DNA of 51,051 nt, taken from NCBI GenBank assembly GCA_022484695.1, contig JAKVKU010000019.1, forward strand, positions 1 through 51,051, in the 5' to 3' direction. Shown here piece after piece: positions 42,497 through 51,051 of this stretch. The translations under genes were made by a program, and so were the position numbers. The DNA is from Lactobacillus sp. Its GTDB lineage: Bacteria > Bacillota > Bacilli > Lactobacillales > Lactobacillaceae. The notes below the pieces were generated by a model. That model was not told the DNA's origin and made no database searches. It saw only the letters and a list, made by a program, of their open reading frames with translations. Every line of letters begins with the position of its first letter. Position 1 is the first letter of the stretch.

Positions 42497-43417
42497 ATGC
42501 ATGATGATATTAAAGATAGCTTATTAAAAAAATCTAGAGCCACGCGCAGTGAACAACGCGGACGCATCATTAGTTTAACGTGTACAGCGATTATCGTTTT
42601 GATCGTCGTCTCGATTTTTTACTTTGTGGCTTCTAAAGGTTTAGCAACTTTCTTCAGCAACAAAGTTAATGTCTGGGACTTCTTATCCAAATCAATTTGG
42701 AACCCTGGCAGCACTGATAGCCATGGCAGTCCCCAAGCCGGGGCTCTACCGATGATCATTGGCTCTTTTGGGGTCACACTTTTATCGGCAATTATTGCCA
42801 CGCCTTTTGCCATTGCTACAGCAATATTTATGACGGAGATTTCGCCTAATAAAGGGTATAAGATTTTACAACCCGTCACTGAATTATTGGTGGGTATTCC
42901 CTCTGTTGTTTATGGGTTTATCGGTTTATCCGTCGTTGTCCCATTTGTTCGCCATACCTTTGGCGGTACTGGGTTTGGGATTTTAGCCGGGACCTTTGTG
43001 TTGTTTGTCATGATTTTACCCACCGTGACTTCCATGTCTGTGGATGCACTTCGGGCAGTACCGCGTTACTATCGTGAAGCTTCTTTAGCACTGGGTGCGA
43101 CTCGGTGGCAAACCATTTATAAAGTGGTGTTACGTTCTGCGACCCCAGGATTGGCGACGGCGGTTATCTTCGGGATGTCCCGGGCCTTTGGGGAAGCGTT
43201 AGCGGTCCAAATGGTTATCGGCAACGCCGTATTATTGCCACATAACTTGATCTCGCCAGCATCTACTTTGACCAGTGTGCTGACCATGGGGATGGGCAAT
43301 ACAGTTATGGGTTCAGCGGCCAATAATGCCCTGTGGTCATTAGCGTTACTGCTGCTATTGATGTCCTTAGTCTTCAATTTACTCATCAACAAAATTGCCA
43401 AGAGGGGGCGGATCTAA
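42497..43417 (+). CDS. pstC: Phosphate ABC transporter permease PstC
   Basis: Membrane channel subunit. The 306-residue protein has six helices; the first follows a basic N-terminus (about 30-50). The conserved EAA-loop segment is YYREASLALGATRWQTIYKV, followed by GFGMSRAFGEALAV-like sequence. Start is ATG 42497 after GGAGGGG, spaced by 9 nt. The upstream ATG in the frame overlaps pstS and has no ribosome binding site. Confidence 0.94.
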   Translation: MHDDIKDSLLKKSRATRSEQRGRIISLTCTAIIVLIVVSIFYFVASKGLATFFSNKVNVWDFLSKSIWNPGSTDSHGSPQAGALPMIIGSFGVTLLSAIIATPFAIATAIFMTEISPNKGYKILQPVTELLVGIPSVVYGFIGLSVVVPFVRHTFGGTGFGILAGTFVLFVMILPTVTSMSVDALRAVPRYYREASLALGATRWQTIYKVVLRSATPGLATAVIFGMSRAFGEALAVQMVIGNAVLLPHNLISPASTLTSVLTMGMGNTVMGSAANNALWSLALLLLLMSLVFNLLINKIAKRGRI

Positions 43418-44305
43418 GTGAATTCTAAAAAATGGAATACCGTCGCCACCGGCATCTTGTATTTCATCGCCGGTGTGATGATTTTAATCTTAGCCTTTTT
43501 ATTGATTTTTATTCTTTGGAACGGCTTGCCACATGTGAGTTGGCACTTTTTGACCACCCCTGCCCGCAGTTTTCAAACCGGTGGTGGGATTGGCATTCAA
43601 TTGTTTAACTCATTTTATCTACTATTCTTAGCCATGTTGATTTCGATTCCTATCTCAATTGGGGCCGGGATCTACTTGTCAGAATATGCCAAGCAAAATT
43701 GGTTGACCAGCTTGATTCGGACATCTATTGATATTTTAAGTTCTTTACCATCAATCGTTGTGGGCTTGTTTGGTTTCTTAGTATTCTCCATTCAAGCTGG
43801 CTTAGGTTTCTCTATTTTATCTGGGGCGTTGGCTTTAACCGTGTTTAACCTGCCTTTGTTGACTCGGAATGTGGAGGAATCATTAAATAGTATCTCTGAA
43901 TCTCAAAGAGAAGCTGGTTTGGCCTTAGGTTTATCAAAATGGGAGACCGTTTTAAGAATCATCATTCCTGAAGCTTTGCCTGGGATCGTCACCGGGATGA
44001 TTTTAGGCGCTGGCCGGGTTTTTGGGGAAGCCGCTGCCTTAATTTACACAGCGGGTCAAAGTGCACCAGCACTAGATTTCACCAATTGGAATCCGTTTTA
44101 TATTGCCAGTCCCTTAAATCCACTGCGTCCCGCTGAAACGCTGGCAGTGCACATTTGGAAAATTAATTCAGAAGGTATTATGCCTGATGCCGCTCAAGTT
44201 TCGGCTGGGGCATCTGCCGTCTTAATTATTGCAGTCTTGATCTTCAACTTCGGGGCACGGTTTATCAGTGCTCGAGTTTATGGCAAGATGACGGGAACGA
44301 AGTAA
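43418..44305 (+). CDS. pstA: Phosphate ABC transporter permease PstA
   Basis: Second channel subunit, 295 residues with six helices. The EAA loop reads SQREAGLALGLSKWETVLRI, and GRVFGEAAALIYTAG follows. The start is GTG 43418, directly after the pstC stop, with AGAGGGGG 9 nt upstream. PstC and PstA form the heterodimer driven by PstB. Confidence 0.94.
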   Translation: MNSKKWNTVATGILYFIAGVMILILAFLLIFILWNGLPHVSWHFLTTPARSFQTGGGIGIQLFNSFYLLFLAMLISIPISIGAGIYLSEYAKQNWLTSLIRTSIDILSSLPSIVVGLFGFLVFSIQAGLGFSILSGALALTVFNLPLLTRNVEESLNSISESQREAGLALGLSKWETVLRIIIPEALPGIVTGMILGAGRVFGEAAALIYTAGQSAPALDFTNWNPFYIASPLNPLRPAETLAVHIWKINSEGIMPDAAQVSAGASAVLIIAVLIFNFGARFISARVYGKMTGTK

Positions 44306-44318
44306 TAGGAGATAGCTA

Positions 44319-45128
44319 ATGCAAAATTATTCTGCTGACGACAAATTTATTCGAGAATTAGATCCCAAAGATCACGAAATTTCGATTTCCACAGAAGACT
44401 TACACGTCTTTTACGGGGACTCTGAAGCCATCCATGGGGTATCTTTACCCTTTGAACGCTTCAAAATTACGGCGCTGATTGGGGCTTCTGGCTCTGGTAA
44501 GTCTACTTATTTACGGAGCTTAAATCGGATGAATGATAATATTGACGGGACACGGGTCACCGGGAAAATTATGTACCGGGACTTGGATATTAACAGTCAA
44601 AACATTAATGTTTACGAAATGCGCAAACACATTGGCATGGTGTTCCAACGACCTAATCCCTTTTCCAAGTCGATTTATGATAATATTACCTTTGCCCCAA
44701 AACGTAATGGGGTGCACGGTAAAGAAACTTTGGATGAATTAGTCGAAACAACGTTAAAACAAGCGGCTTTATGGGATCAAGTCAAAGATGGACTGGGGCA
44801 AAGTGCCCTTTCCTTATCCGGGGGCCAGCAACAGCGGTTATGTATCGCCCGGGCCATTGCCATGAAGCCAGACATCTTACTGTTAGATGAGCCGGCCAGT
44901 GCCTTAGACCCAATTTCTACCTCAACAGTTGAAGATACCTTATTGGCTTTAAAGGATCGTTATACGATCATTATCGTAACGCACAACATGCAACAAGCTG
45001 CCAGAATTAGTGATTACACCGCATTCTTTCATTTAGGCAATGTTTTAGAATTTGACGAGACCAGCAACGTCTTTCAGCGGCCTAAGATTACAGCTACTGA
45101 AGATTATGTTTCTGGGCGCTTTGGGTAA
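44319..45128 (+). CDS. pstB: Phosphate ABC transporter ATPase PstB (first copy)
   Basis: ATPase of the phosphate transporter. Walker A GASGSGKST, signature [10 protein letters not shown] and Walker B ILLLDEPASALDP. 269 residues; it has a roughly 15-residue charged N-terminal extension compared with the second copy. The ATG follows AGGAGATAG. It is one of two tandem pstB genes, a common pattern in lactic acid bacteria. Confidence 0.94.
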   Translation: MQNYSADDKFIRELDPKDHEISISTEDLHVFYGDSEAIHGVSLPFERFKITALIGASGSGKSTYLRSLNRMNDNIDGTRVTGKIMYRDLDINSQNINVYEMRKHIGMVFQRPNPFSKSIYDNITFAPKRNGVHGKETLDELVETTLKQAALWDQVKDGLGQSALSLSGGQQQRLCIARAIAMKPDILLLDEPASALDPISTSTVEDTLLALKDRYTIIIVTHNMQQAARISDYTAFFHLGNVLEFDETSNVFQRPKITATEDYVSGRFG

Positions 45129-45139
45129 GGAGTTAAATT

Positions 45140-45907
45140 ATGGCTGATGACAAAAATAAAATTATAACTGCATCAGATGTTCATCTGTTCTATGGCCGCT
45201 TTGAGGCATTAAAGGGTATCACCTTAGATTTTGCACAAAAAGATATCACCGCCTTGATTGGACCTTCGGGTTGTGGCAAGTCAACTTTTTTACGGACACT
45301 CAATCGGATGAATGACTTAATCCCAGGGGTTACCATCACGGGTAATGTGATGCTGCATGGTAAAAATATTTACGCGCCAGCCACCGATACGGTAGCGTTA
45401 CGTAAAGAAATTGGCATGGTTTTTCAGCAACCTAACCCTTTTCCATTTTCAATTTATGAAAATGTGGTTTATGGTTTACGCCTTGCTGGAGTTAGAGATC
45501 GGCGGGTTTTAGATGAAGCTGTGGAAACTAGTTTGCGCCAAGCAGTTATTTGGGATGAAATTAAAGACAAGCTCAACCAAAGTGCGTTATCTCTATCTGG
45601 GGGCCAACAACAACGGGTTTGTATCGCCCGGGTTTTGGCAGTTAAACCAGATGTTATTTTATTAGATGAACCGACAAGTGCCTTGGATCCTATCTCAAGT
45701 GGCCAAATTGAAAATATGTTGCTTGAATTACGGGATGAATATACTATTATATTAGTAACACATAACATGCAACAAGCATCTCGAATCTCGGATAAAACTG
45801 CCTTTTTCTTACAGGGTAATTTAATCGAATTCGCGGATACTAAGACGATCTTCTTGAATCCGCATGAAAAAGAAACCGAAGACTATATTTCTGGTCGGTT
45901 CGGTTAA
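45140..45907 (+). CDS. pstB: Phosphate ABC transporter ATPase PstB (second copy)
   Basis: Walker [10 protein letters not shown], signature [10 protein letters not shown] and Walker [13 protein letters not shown]; 255 residues. It is clearly related to the preceding copy, and the two differ most at the N-terminus. The pair may form a heterodimer or offer different regulation. AAGGAG lies about 8 nt before the ATG; the gap to the first copy is 11 nt. Confidence 0.94.
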   Translation: MADDKNKIITASDVHLFYGRFEALKGITLDFAQKDITALIGPSGCGKSTFLRTLNRMNDLIPGVTITGNVMLHGKNIYAPATDTVALRKEIGMVFQQPNPFPFSIYENVVYGLRLAGVRDRRVLDEAVETSLRQAVIWDEIKDKLNQSALSLSGGQQQRVCIARVLAVKPDVILLDEPTSALDPISSGQIENMLLELRDEYTIILVTHNMQQASRISDKTAFFLQGNLIEFADTKTIFLNPHEKETEDYISGRFG

Positions 45908-45921
45908 GAGGGGGCAATGGA

Positions 45922-46596
45922 ATGCGACAAATTTTTGAAGAAGAATTAAATGAGTTACATGTCCGTTTTTCAGAAATGGGTATGATGGTCAATGAAGCTA
46001 TCTATAAATCTGTTCGTGCTTTCATCGACCATGATAAAGAATTGGCTCGAGATGTGATCAACAGTGACCAACAAATCAACAAACGTGAAGTGGATTTAGA
46101 GCAGCGTTCTTTTGAAATGATCGCACTACAACAACCCGTTACATCCGATTTACGCATGATCGTAACGGTTATGAAGGCAAGTTCTGACTTGGAGCGCATG
46201 GGCGATCATGCGGTCAGTATTGCCAAATCCACCATTCGGGTCAAGGGTAATCGCCGAGTACCCGCCATTGAAAAGGACATCGCCGATATGTCAGAAGTGG
46301 TTAAGAATATGGTGGATGAAGCTTTGGACGCTTACGTCAAGGAAGATGAAAAGCGGGCTTTGGAAATTGCCAAAGTTGATGATAAAATTGACGATTTCTC
46401 CAATAAGATTTATAAAGCTTGTATTGAAGAAATGCAACACGATCCCAGCACCGTTGTAGGGAGCATGGATTATCTGTTAGTGGCTTCTTATCTGGAACGG
46501 ATCGGTGATTACGTCACCAATATCTGTGAATGGGTGGTTTATCTTAAAACCGGTAAGATTGTTGAATTAAGTTCAAATTTGGACGATATCATGTAA
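45922..46596 (+). CDS. phoU: Phosphate transport regulator PhoU
   Basis: Two-fold repeated three-helix bundle protein that inhibits PhoR signalling through the Pst transporter when phosphate is ample. The first helical repeat covers about residues 1-105 and the second about 110-215, with metal-binding-type acidic motifs (ERMGDHAVSI and ERIGDYVTNI) at corresponding places. The 224-residue length is typical. ATG after GAGGGGGC-like site. It ends the pst operon before a terminator. Confidence 0.93.
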   Translation: MRQIFEEELNELHVRFSEMGMMVNEAIYKSVRAFIDHDKELARDVINSDQQINKREVDLEQRSFEMIALQQPVTSDLRMIVTVMKASSDLERMGDHAVSIAKSTIRVKGNRRVPAIEKDIADMSEVVKNMVDEALDAYVKEDEKRALEIAKVDDKIDDFSNKIYKACIEEMQHDPSTVVGSMDYLLVASYLERIGDYVTNICEWVVYLKTGKIVELSSNLDDIM

Positions 46597-46616
46597 CTTG
46601 CGATAACTGCATTGTC

Positions 46617-46655
46617 AAGCTACACCTCAAAGCTTCTCTGGGGTGTAGCTTTTTT
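46617..46655 (+). terminator. Terminator after phoU
   Basis: AAGCTACACC (46617-46626) pairs with GGTGTAGCTT (46642-46651), then TTTT. Confidence 0.9.
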
Positions 46656-46766
46656 AGCGCTTGGGCCGGACGGTAAAATCAATCTTTGGACCTATGTATT
46701 TCTAGGGGATTCCAGTCATAATGTAAGAGTAATGAAGTCCAGGAAATCAATTTGGAGGCTTATCCT

Positions 46767-48212
46767 ATGAATGAGAGACAAAGAATTCTTGATTTAGTTA
46801 AAAAAGGCGTTATTTCTTCTGAAGAAGCCCTAGTATTATTGGAAAATTTGGAATTACATGACACTGAAGACAAGGCATCTGACGACACAGCTGATAAACA
46901 AAGTACACCTGATTCTGAAAAGGAACCAAGTTCTGAATACAGTGAGTTGAAAATCAAACAAGAGACTTTAGCTGAACAACTTAAGTCCATCGACCATCAA
47001 ATTCAAGCCGCAAAAGAGCAAATCACCGTGTTAGATACCATGGAAGATTTGGAAGGTCTCAGCGATGCCAAGAATGAAGAACGGACTAGTTTAAAGCAAC
47101 GGGTCAATGATTTGACCCAAACCCAAGGGGCTGTTCGCAAGCAATTAAACGACGTCACCGCTGATTTGAAACAATACCAAGCTGATCATCACATAGAAGG
47201 CGATCATGCTTTTGAAGATTTTGCTGGCAATTGGCGGGAAAATGCCAGCGACACTTTCTCTGATTTTACCAAACGGCTAACGGATGCCGGTAGCCAAGTG
47301 GGATCTTTTGTCAGAGATTCCGTCAGCAATCTGATGGATAACGTGGATTGGAAAGATATCAACGTGAAAGTGCCGGGGTTGGCCACGGCCGAATTTGAGC
47401 ATGAATTTTTATATGAAAACAACCAAGCTAAAGTGTTAGATTTAAGTTTGGCCAACGGGACCATCAAGTTTGAACCCTCTGAAAATGATAACATTGCTGT
47501 GAATGCTAAGGTCAAACTCTTTGGCAGCATGAGCGAAGCAACACCGTTTGAAGCATTTCTAGCCCGGGCCAACATCGATGTGTCCAATGACCGCTTCGTA
47601 TTCCAAGTCCCGAATAAGCGCATCAAAGCAGATCTGATTGTTTATTTACCACAACGGACTTATGATCACATCAATGTTAAAATGCTCAATGGTAATTTGA
47701 AAGTTACCAATTTTTCTGGGACTGACTTCTATGCGAAAACTGCCAATGGACAATTGGATTTTGAAGATAGTCGCTTAACTTACCTGGAAGCTGAAAATGT
47801 CAACGGCGATATCAAAGTTGAAAAAGGCCAAATCACCGACACCATTTTAACCACCGTCAATGGCAATGTGATTGTTTCCGGCAATATCCACACCGGCCAA
47901 TTCACCACCGTTAACGGGGAAGTCCGGGGAACCACTGAAAATCTGGATTTGCATAAATTTGCTGCTAATTCAGTCAATGGGAACGTCAAATTAGCACTCA
48001 GCCCAGAATTAGCTTTGAAAGCTGAAGTTAAGACTAGATTTGGTCAAATCAAAAATCGCTTGGCAGATATCACCTTAGATGATCAAGCTGAAGCTCGGGG
48101 CCGTAAGCAAGCAAGTTTTGAGCGGGGCGATCAAACTGATCCAGCGGTGATTGATTTATCCACCACAGCTGGTAATATCTTATTGAAGGATACTAACCAA
48201 GCAGACGAGTAA
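46767..48212 (+). CDS. YvlB-like protein with SHOCT-type N-terminus and DUF4097 beta-strand domain
   Basis: Resembles Bacillus YvlB, a protein of the envelope-stress yvlABCD unit. The first 35 residues (RQRILDLVKKGVISSEEALVLLENLE) form the short helical SHOCT-like domain; a coiled coil follows to about residue 140. From about 200 to 460 come repeated short beta segments with a recurring (L/V)xxxxxNGNVxV-like phrase (for example MLNGNLKVTN, AKTANGQLDF, VNGDIKV, TVNGNVIVSG, TVNGEVRG), typical of DUF4097 solenoids. ATG 46767 is chosen because GGAGG lies 8 nt upstream; the TTG at 46752 lies upstream of it. 481 residues. Function is unknown; the neighbours are a PspC protein and a membrane protein. 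Confidence 0.8.
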   Translation: MNERQRILDLVKKGVISSEEALVLLENLELHDTEDKASDDTADKQSTPDSEKEPSSEYSELKIKQETLAEQLKSIDHQIQAAKEQITVLDTMEDLEGLSDAKNEERTSLKQRVNDLTQTQGAVRKQLNDVTADLKQYQADHHIEGDHAFEDFAGNWRENASDTFSDFTKRLTDAGSQVGSFVRDSVSNLMDNVDWKDINVKVPGLATAEFEHEFLYENNQAKVLDLSLANGTIKFEPSENDNIAVNAKVKLFGSMSEATPFEAFLARANIDVSNDRFVFQVPNKRIKADLIVYLPQRTYDHINVKMLNGNLKVTNFSGTDFYAKTANGQLDFEDSRLTYLEAENVNGDIKVEKGQITDTILTTVNGNVIVSGNIHTGQFTTVNGEVRGTTENLDLHKFAANSVNGNVKLALSPELALKAEVKTRFGQIKNRLADITLDDQAEARGRKQASFERGDQTDPAVIDLSTTAGNILLKDTNQADE

Positions 48213-48246
48213 GCGTTACAACAATCATAAATTTGGAGGCATTAAA

Positions 48247-48531
48247 ATGGCACGTAAAAAATTAACAAAATCAAATAACAAAGTATTTGGCGGGGTCCTA
48301 GGGGGGATTGCGGAATATTTCGACTGGGATCCCACTGTATTGCGAGTCTTATATGCAGTGATCTCATTCTTTTCTTCTGGCTTCCCAGGTATTCTAGTGT
48401 ACTTGATTTTAATGTTAGTGATGCCAGATGCTCCGAAAAAGTCAGATTCAATGCGGACTGGGGCATCTAAGCCCCGTAAAGATGTGACTAATTCATCTGA
48501 TACCAAAGATGATAACTGGAGTGATTATTAA
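48247..48531 (+). CDS. PspC-domain membrane protein
   Basis: 94 residues with a PspC domain: basic N-terminus, then NKVFGGVLGGIAEYFDWDPT (about residues 10-29) and one or two membrane segments (about 33-62). PspC proteins take part in membrane-stress responses. The C-terminal tail reads SKPRKDVTNSS...DDNWSDY, which resembles that of the next gene. TTTGGAGG lies about 9 nt before the ATG, and the stop overlaps the next start by one base. Confidence 0.88.
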   Translation: MARKKLTKSNNKVFGGVLGGIAEYFDWDPTVLRVLYAVISFFSSGFPGILVYLILMLVMPDAPKKSDSMRTGASKPRKDVTNSSDTKDDNWSDY

Positions 48532-48803
48532 TGATTAGCTGCCTTGTATTGGCTTTGATCATTCCTTTATTGATACTCATTGTCGTGGCCATTGTTTTTG
48601 GCTTCATGGCTTTGCTGTTTACCATTTTGCGTTTTGTTTTACCACTGATTATTATTGTCGTGGTGATTTGGGCAATTTTAAATCACACCAATCGCCGTCC
48701 GCCCCGGGGGCCAAGACGACCTGATTCAACCAGACCCCGGCCGCGAAAAGATATCACTGATTCGACAACGCATAAAGATAACGATAACTGGAATGATTTT
48801 TAA
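48531..48803 (+). CDS. Small hydrophobic membrane protein
   Basis: 90 residues: a very hydrophobic N-terminal half (about residues 3-50, probably two helices), followed by a polar proline/arginine-rich linker (about 53-70) and a tail RPRKDITDSTTHKDNDNWNDF. I do not recognise a family. Its start overlaps the PspC stop by one base, so the two are coupled, and it shares the C-terminal tail motif with the PspC protein. Confidence 0.75.
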   Translation: MISCLVLALIIPLLILIVVAIVFGFMALLFTILRFVLPLIIIVVVIWAILNHTNRRPPRGPRRPDSTRPRPRKDITDSTTHKDNDNWNDF

Positions 48804-48834
48804 ACCGGTTTGGACCTATAGATTGTCATAAATT

Positions 48835-48873
48835 GGAGGTTTCACAAAACTATTGTTTTGTAGACCTCCTTTT
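48835..48873 (+). terminator. Terminator after the PspC unit
   Basis: A stem GGAGGTTT + ACAAAAC pairs with GTTTTGT + AGACCTCC with one bulged C and a TATT loop, followed by TTTT. Confidence 0.88.
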
Positions 48874-48898
48874 GCTATTCTAGTGGTCGATTTTATAG

Positions 48899-48904
48899 TA
48901 TGAT
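48899..48904 (+). promoter_or_regulatory. Candidate -10 for hprK
   Basis: TATGAT about 35 nt before the TTG start. The -35 is not clear (TTGCTA at 48872 is 21 bp away). Confidence 0.35.
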
Positions 48905-48938
48905 TGACTCATACAGATTATAAAAAGGGGCAATAGCA

Positions 48939-49910
48939 TTGGCTGATAAAGTAAGTGTGGCACAAATCGCAAAAGCGACCAATCTAACTGTTTATTCAGG
49001 CGAAGCGTTATTAGATAAAAAATTCATTACAGTTAGTGACATTTCACGACCGGGTTTGGAATTAACCGGTTATTTTAATTTCTATCCCCGAGAGCGGATT
49101 CAATTATTTGGTAAAACCGAAATTTCATTTTCAAAGAACATGACCAGCGCCGAGCGCCTGGTGGTTTTAAAGCAAATGGCAACCCCAGAGACCCCAATGT
49201 TCTTGGTATCCACGAGTTTACCGGTTCCTGAAGAAATGCTGACGGTCAGCAAAAAATTCAATGTGCCGGTTTTGGGCTCTAAATTACCCACGACTCGACT
49301 GGCCAGTCTGTTAACGGAGTATTTAGATAAGCAACTGGCCGAACGTCGCTCAATCCACGGGGTATTAGTGGATATTTATGGCGTTGGGATTTTGATCACC
49401 GGCGATTCTGGTGTGGGTAAGAGTGAGACTGCCCTAGAATTGGTGAAGCGCGGGCATCGTTTGATTGCTGACGACCGAGTGGACGTTTATCAACAAGATG
49501 AACAAACAATTATTGGTGAAGCACCAGCCATTTTAAGACACTTATTGGAAATTCGCGGCATTGGAATCATTGATGTGATGAATTTATTTGGTGCCGGGGC
49601 TGTCCGTGAGGAGACGCCGGTTGATTTGATCATTCACCTGGAGAATTGGTCCCCAGATAAGAGCTATGACCGCTTGGGCTCCGGTGAGCAGCGCCAAAGT
49701 ATATTCGATGTAGAAGTTCCTAAGATCACGGTGCCCGTTAAAGTCGGCCGTAATTTAGCTATTATCATTGAAGTGGCTGCGATGAACTTTAGAGCCAAAT
49801 CCATGGGCTATGATGCCACGAAGGTTTTTGAAGAGAACCTCAATGTCTTGATTCAGCAAAATGAAGCTCAAGATGAACATTCAAAGGATACAGATACAGA
49901 TAAGAAGTAA
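48939..49910 (+). CDS. hprK: HPr kinase/phosphorylase
   Basis: Bifunctional enzyme that phosphorylates and dephosphorylates Ser46 of HPr, the carbon catabolite switch upstream of CcpA. The C-terminal kinase domain has Walker A GDSGVGKS (155-162), His140, and the [13 protein letters not shown] capture motif (201-213). 323 residues. The start is TTG 48939 with AAAGGGG about 9 nt upstream. Its presence supports the CcpA-type cre candidate at hpf. hprK-lgt-gpsA is a typical Firmicutes order. Confidence 0.96.
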   Translation: MADKVSVAQIAKATNLTVYSGEALLDKKFITVSDISRPGLELTGYFNFYPRERIQLFGKTEISFSKNMTSAERLVVLKQMATPETPMFLVSTSLPVPEEMLTVSKKFNVPVLGSKLPTTRLASLLTEYLDKQLAERRSIHGVLVDIYGVGILITGDSGVGKSETALELVKRGHRLIADDRVDVYQQDEQTIIGEAPAILRHLLEIRGIGIIDVMNLFGAGAVREETPVDLIIHLENWSPDKSYDRLGSGEQRQSIFDVEVPKITVPVKVGRNLAIIIEVAAMNFRAKSMGYDATKVFEENLNVLIQQNEAQDEHSKDTDTDKK

Positions 49911-49923
49911 TGGAGATGTAATT

Positions 49924-50769
49924 TTGACTGAATTAGCACTAGGCGCGATTAATCCAATTGCCCTAACTTTGGGGCCTTTACAGGTCCGTTGGTATGGTTT
50001 AATTATTACGGCTGGTGTGGTGATCGCTGTAATTTTAACGTTACGAGAGGCCAATCGCCGGCAAATCATGCCCGATGATATCGTGGACTTGATTTTATGG
50101 ATGCTGCCAATTTCCATCATTGGCGCTAGAATTTATTATGTGGTGTTCCAATGGTCTTATTATGCCCAAAATCCTGGGGACATCATTAAAATATGGCAGG
50201 GGGGTATCGCTATTTATGGCGGACTGATTGCTGCCATGATCGTGATCATTGTCTTTTGCAAAAAGCGCTTGATCCCCACCTGGTTATTACTGGATATTAT
50301 TGCCCCGACTGTGTTACTGGCTCAAGCCATGGGCCGCTGGGGTAATTTTATGAACCAAGAAGCCTTTGGGGCTAAAACCACCGCTGCTTTCTTGCAGGGG
50401 CTACATATACCCCAGTTTATTATGAATCAGATGTGGATCAATGGGGCTTATCGCCAACCGACATTTCTTTATGAATCCACAGGCACATTACTGGGATTCA
50501 TTGTTTTAATGAGTTTAAGACATCACTTGCATCTATTTAAACAAGGCGAAATATTTTTGAGTTATTTGATTTGGTATGGCATTGTCCGGGCGATTGTAGA
50601 GGGTATGCGGACGGATAGTCTCATGTGGGGACCAATTAGAGTCTCCCAAGCCCTGTCGGTTGTTTTGGTTATCTTTGCAATTGTTATGATATTTTATCGC
50701 CGCTACAATGACCCGAAGCTGCCTTGGTATTTAGACGGCAGCGGATTGAAGTATCCCTACGAACGATAA
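49924..50769 (+). CDS. lgt: Prolipoprotein diacylglyceryl transferase
   Basis: Membrane enzyme that adds diacylglycerol from phosphatidylglycerol to the lipobox cysteine of lipoproteins, such as PstS above. The 281-residue protein has seven helices and the signature [13 protein letters not shown], with the YG motif in VRWYGL and the RP(T)FLYES segment. TTG 49924 is used because GGAG is 8 nt upstream, and because the reading frame upstream overlaps the hprK end. Confidence 0.94.
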   Translation: MTELALGAINPIALTLGPLQVRWYGLIITAGVVIAVILTLREANRRQIMPDDIVDLILWMLPISIIGARIYYVVFQWSYYAQNPGDIIKIWQGGIAIYGGLIAAMIVIIVFCKKRLIPTWLLLDIIAPTVLLAQAMGRWGNFMNQEAFGAKTTAAFLQGLHIPQFIMNQMWINGAYRQPTFLYESTGTLLGFIVLMSLRHHLHLFKQGEIFLSYLIWYGIVRAIVEGMRTDSLMWGPIRVSQALSVVLVIFAIVMIFYRRYNDPKLPWYLDGSGLKYPYER

Positions 50770-50779
50770 AGGAGAATAT

Positions 50780-51051
50780 ATGACAAAAATTACAGTATTA
50801 GGTTCTGGTTCTTGGGGCACCGTTTTGGCCAATCTATTAGTGGAAAATGGCCATGATGTGCTGCTTTGGGGCCGGGGTGAAAAAGAAGTCCAAGAAATCA
50901 ACACGCAACACACCAATCGCCATTACCTGCCAGAATCAACTTTAAGACCACAATTAAAAGCAACAACTGATCTACAAGCCGCGATTGCCGCAACGGATGC
51001 TATTTTATTTGTGGTGCCCACCAAAGCTATTCGATCCGTGGCCCAGCAAGT
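50780..51051 (+). CDS. gpsA: NAD(P)H-dependent glycerol-3-phosphate dehydrogenase (5' part)
   Basis: Makes glycerol-3-phosphate for membrane lipids. Only the first 90 residues lie in the window; they begin MTKITVLGSGSWGTVLA, the GxGxxG NAD(P)-binding loop (residues 8-13), and continue with the LWGRGEKEVQEIN and DAILFVVPTKA segments. AAAGGAGA lies 4-5 nt before the ATG. The gene runs past the end of the window. Confidence 0.93.
   Translation, partial: MTKITVLGSGSWGTVLANLLVENGHDVLLWGRGEKEVQEINTQHTNRHYLPESTLRPQLKATTDLQAAIAATDAILFVVPTKAIRSVAQQ

Noticed and set aside
1-51051. Mobile elements, prophage, tRNA or rRNA genes
   Set aside because: No transposase, integrase, terminal repeats, att-like duplications or clover-leaf sequence could be found by eye.

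Overview
The window is a contiguous stretch of core chromosome from a low-to-moderate GC Gram-positive bacterium, most probably a member of the Lactobacillaceae. The evidence is the gene set: HPr kinase/phosphorylase next to lgt and gpsA, a long-form hibernation factor directly upstream of secA and prfB, the comFA-comFC pair, a zinc-ribbon-less S14, an M16 peptidase pair next to rodZ-pgsA-cinA-recA-rny, GuaC-type GMP reductase, and strong AGGAGG ribosome binding sites with many TTG and GTG starts. The genus cannot be fixed from the sequence alone. I see no tRNA, rRNA, CRISPR array, insertion sequence, prophage or plasmid gene.

Layout. 1-9.5 kb: nadK-rluD (+), uppP-cutC (-), an ABC ATPase plus a large FtsX-type permease (+), a lactonase-family protein (-), then a glucitol EIIA-like protein and an AI-2E family membrane protein (+). 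9.5-13.9 kb, minus strand: rpsN (zinc-free type), guaC behind a terminator-like hairpin, and a corA-osmC-gshA operon. 14-18.7 kb, plus strand: rlmA-like methyltransferase, a probable ~115-nt structured RNA with its own promoter and terminator, trmL, a pentapeptide-repeat protein and ftsK. 18.8-27.6 kb, plus strand: ymfF-ymfH peptidases, rodZ-pgsA, cinA, recA with a candidate LexA box, and rny. 27.8-32.5 kb: tagO, yigZ (-), comFA-comFC and hpf. 32.7-37.9 kb: secA, prfB with its programmed +1 frameshift, and ftsE-ftsX. 38-46.6 kb: a phosphate-response block made of a MinJ-like PDZ membrane protein, phoP, phoR, pstS, pstC, pstA, two pstB genes and phoU. 46.7-51 kb: a yvlB-like/PspC/membrane-protein envelope-stress group, then hprK, lgt and the 5' part of gpsA.

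The themes are cell envelope building (uppP, tagO, pgsA, rodZ, lgt), division and chromosome segregation (ftsK, ftsEX, MinJ-like), DNA repair and competence (recA, comF), RNA metabolism and translation (rny, rluD, trmL, rlmA, hpf, prfB) and phosphate sensing and uptake. The phosphate block reads as one regulatory unit: near-perfect arrays of TTTACA-like hexamers with an 11-bp period lie in front of both the MinJ-like/phoPR transcript and pstS, as expected of PhoP boxes, so the two-component system appears to control itself and the transporter.

No wholly new defence or biosynthetic system is evident. The most notable items are the probable small RNA at about 14851-14965, the hairpin overlapping the predicted guaC transcription start, the MinJ-like gene under a Pho box, two neighbouring membrane proteins that share a C-terminal tail motif, an EIIA-Gut homologue without the expected phosphorylatable histidine, and perfect inverted repeats at the rny and hpf promoters. 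All functions are assigned by reading motifs; no database search was run.
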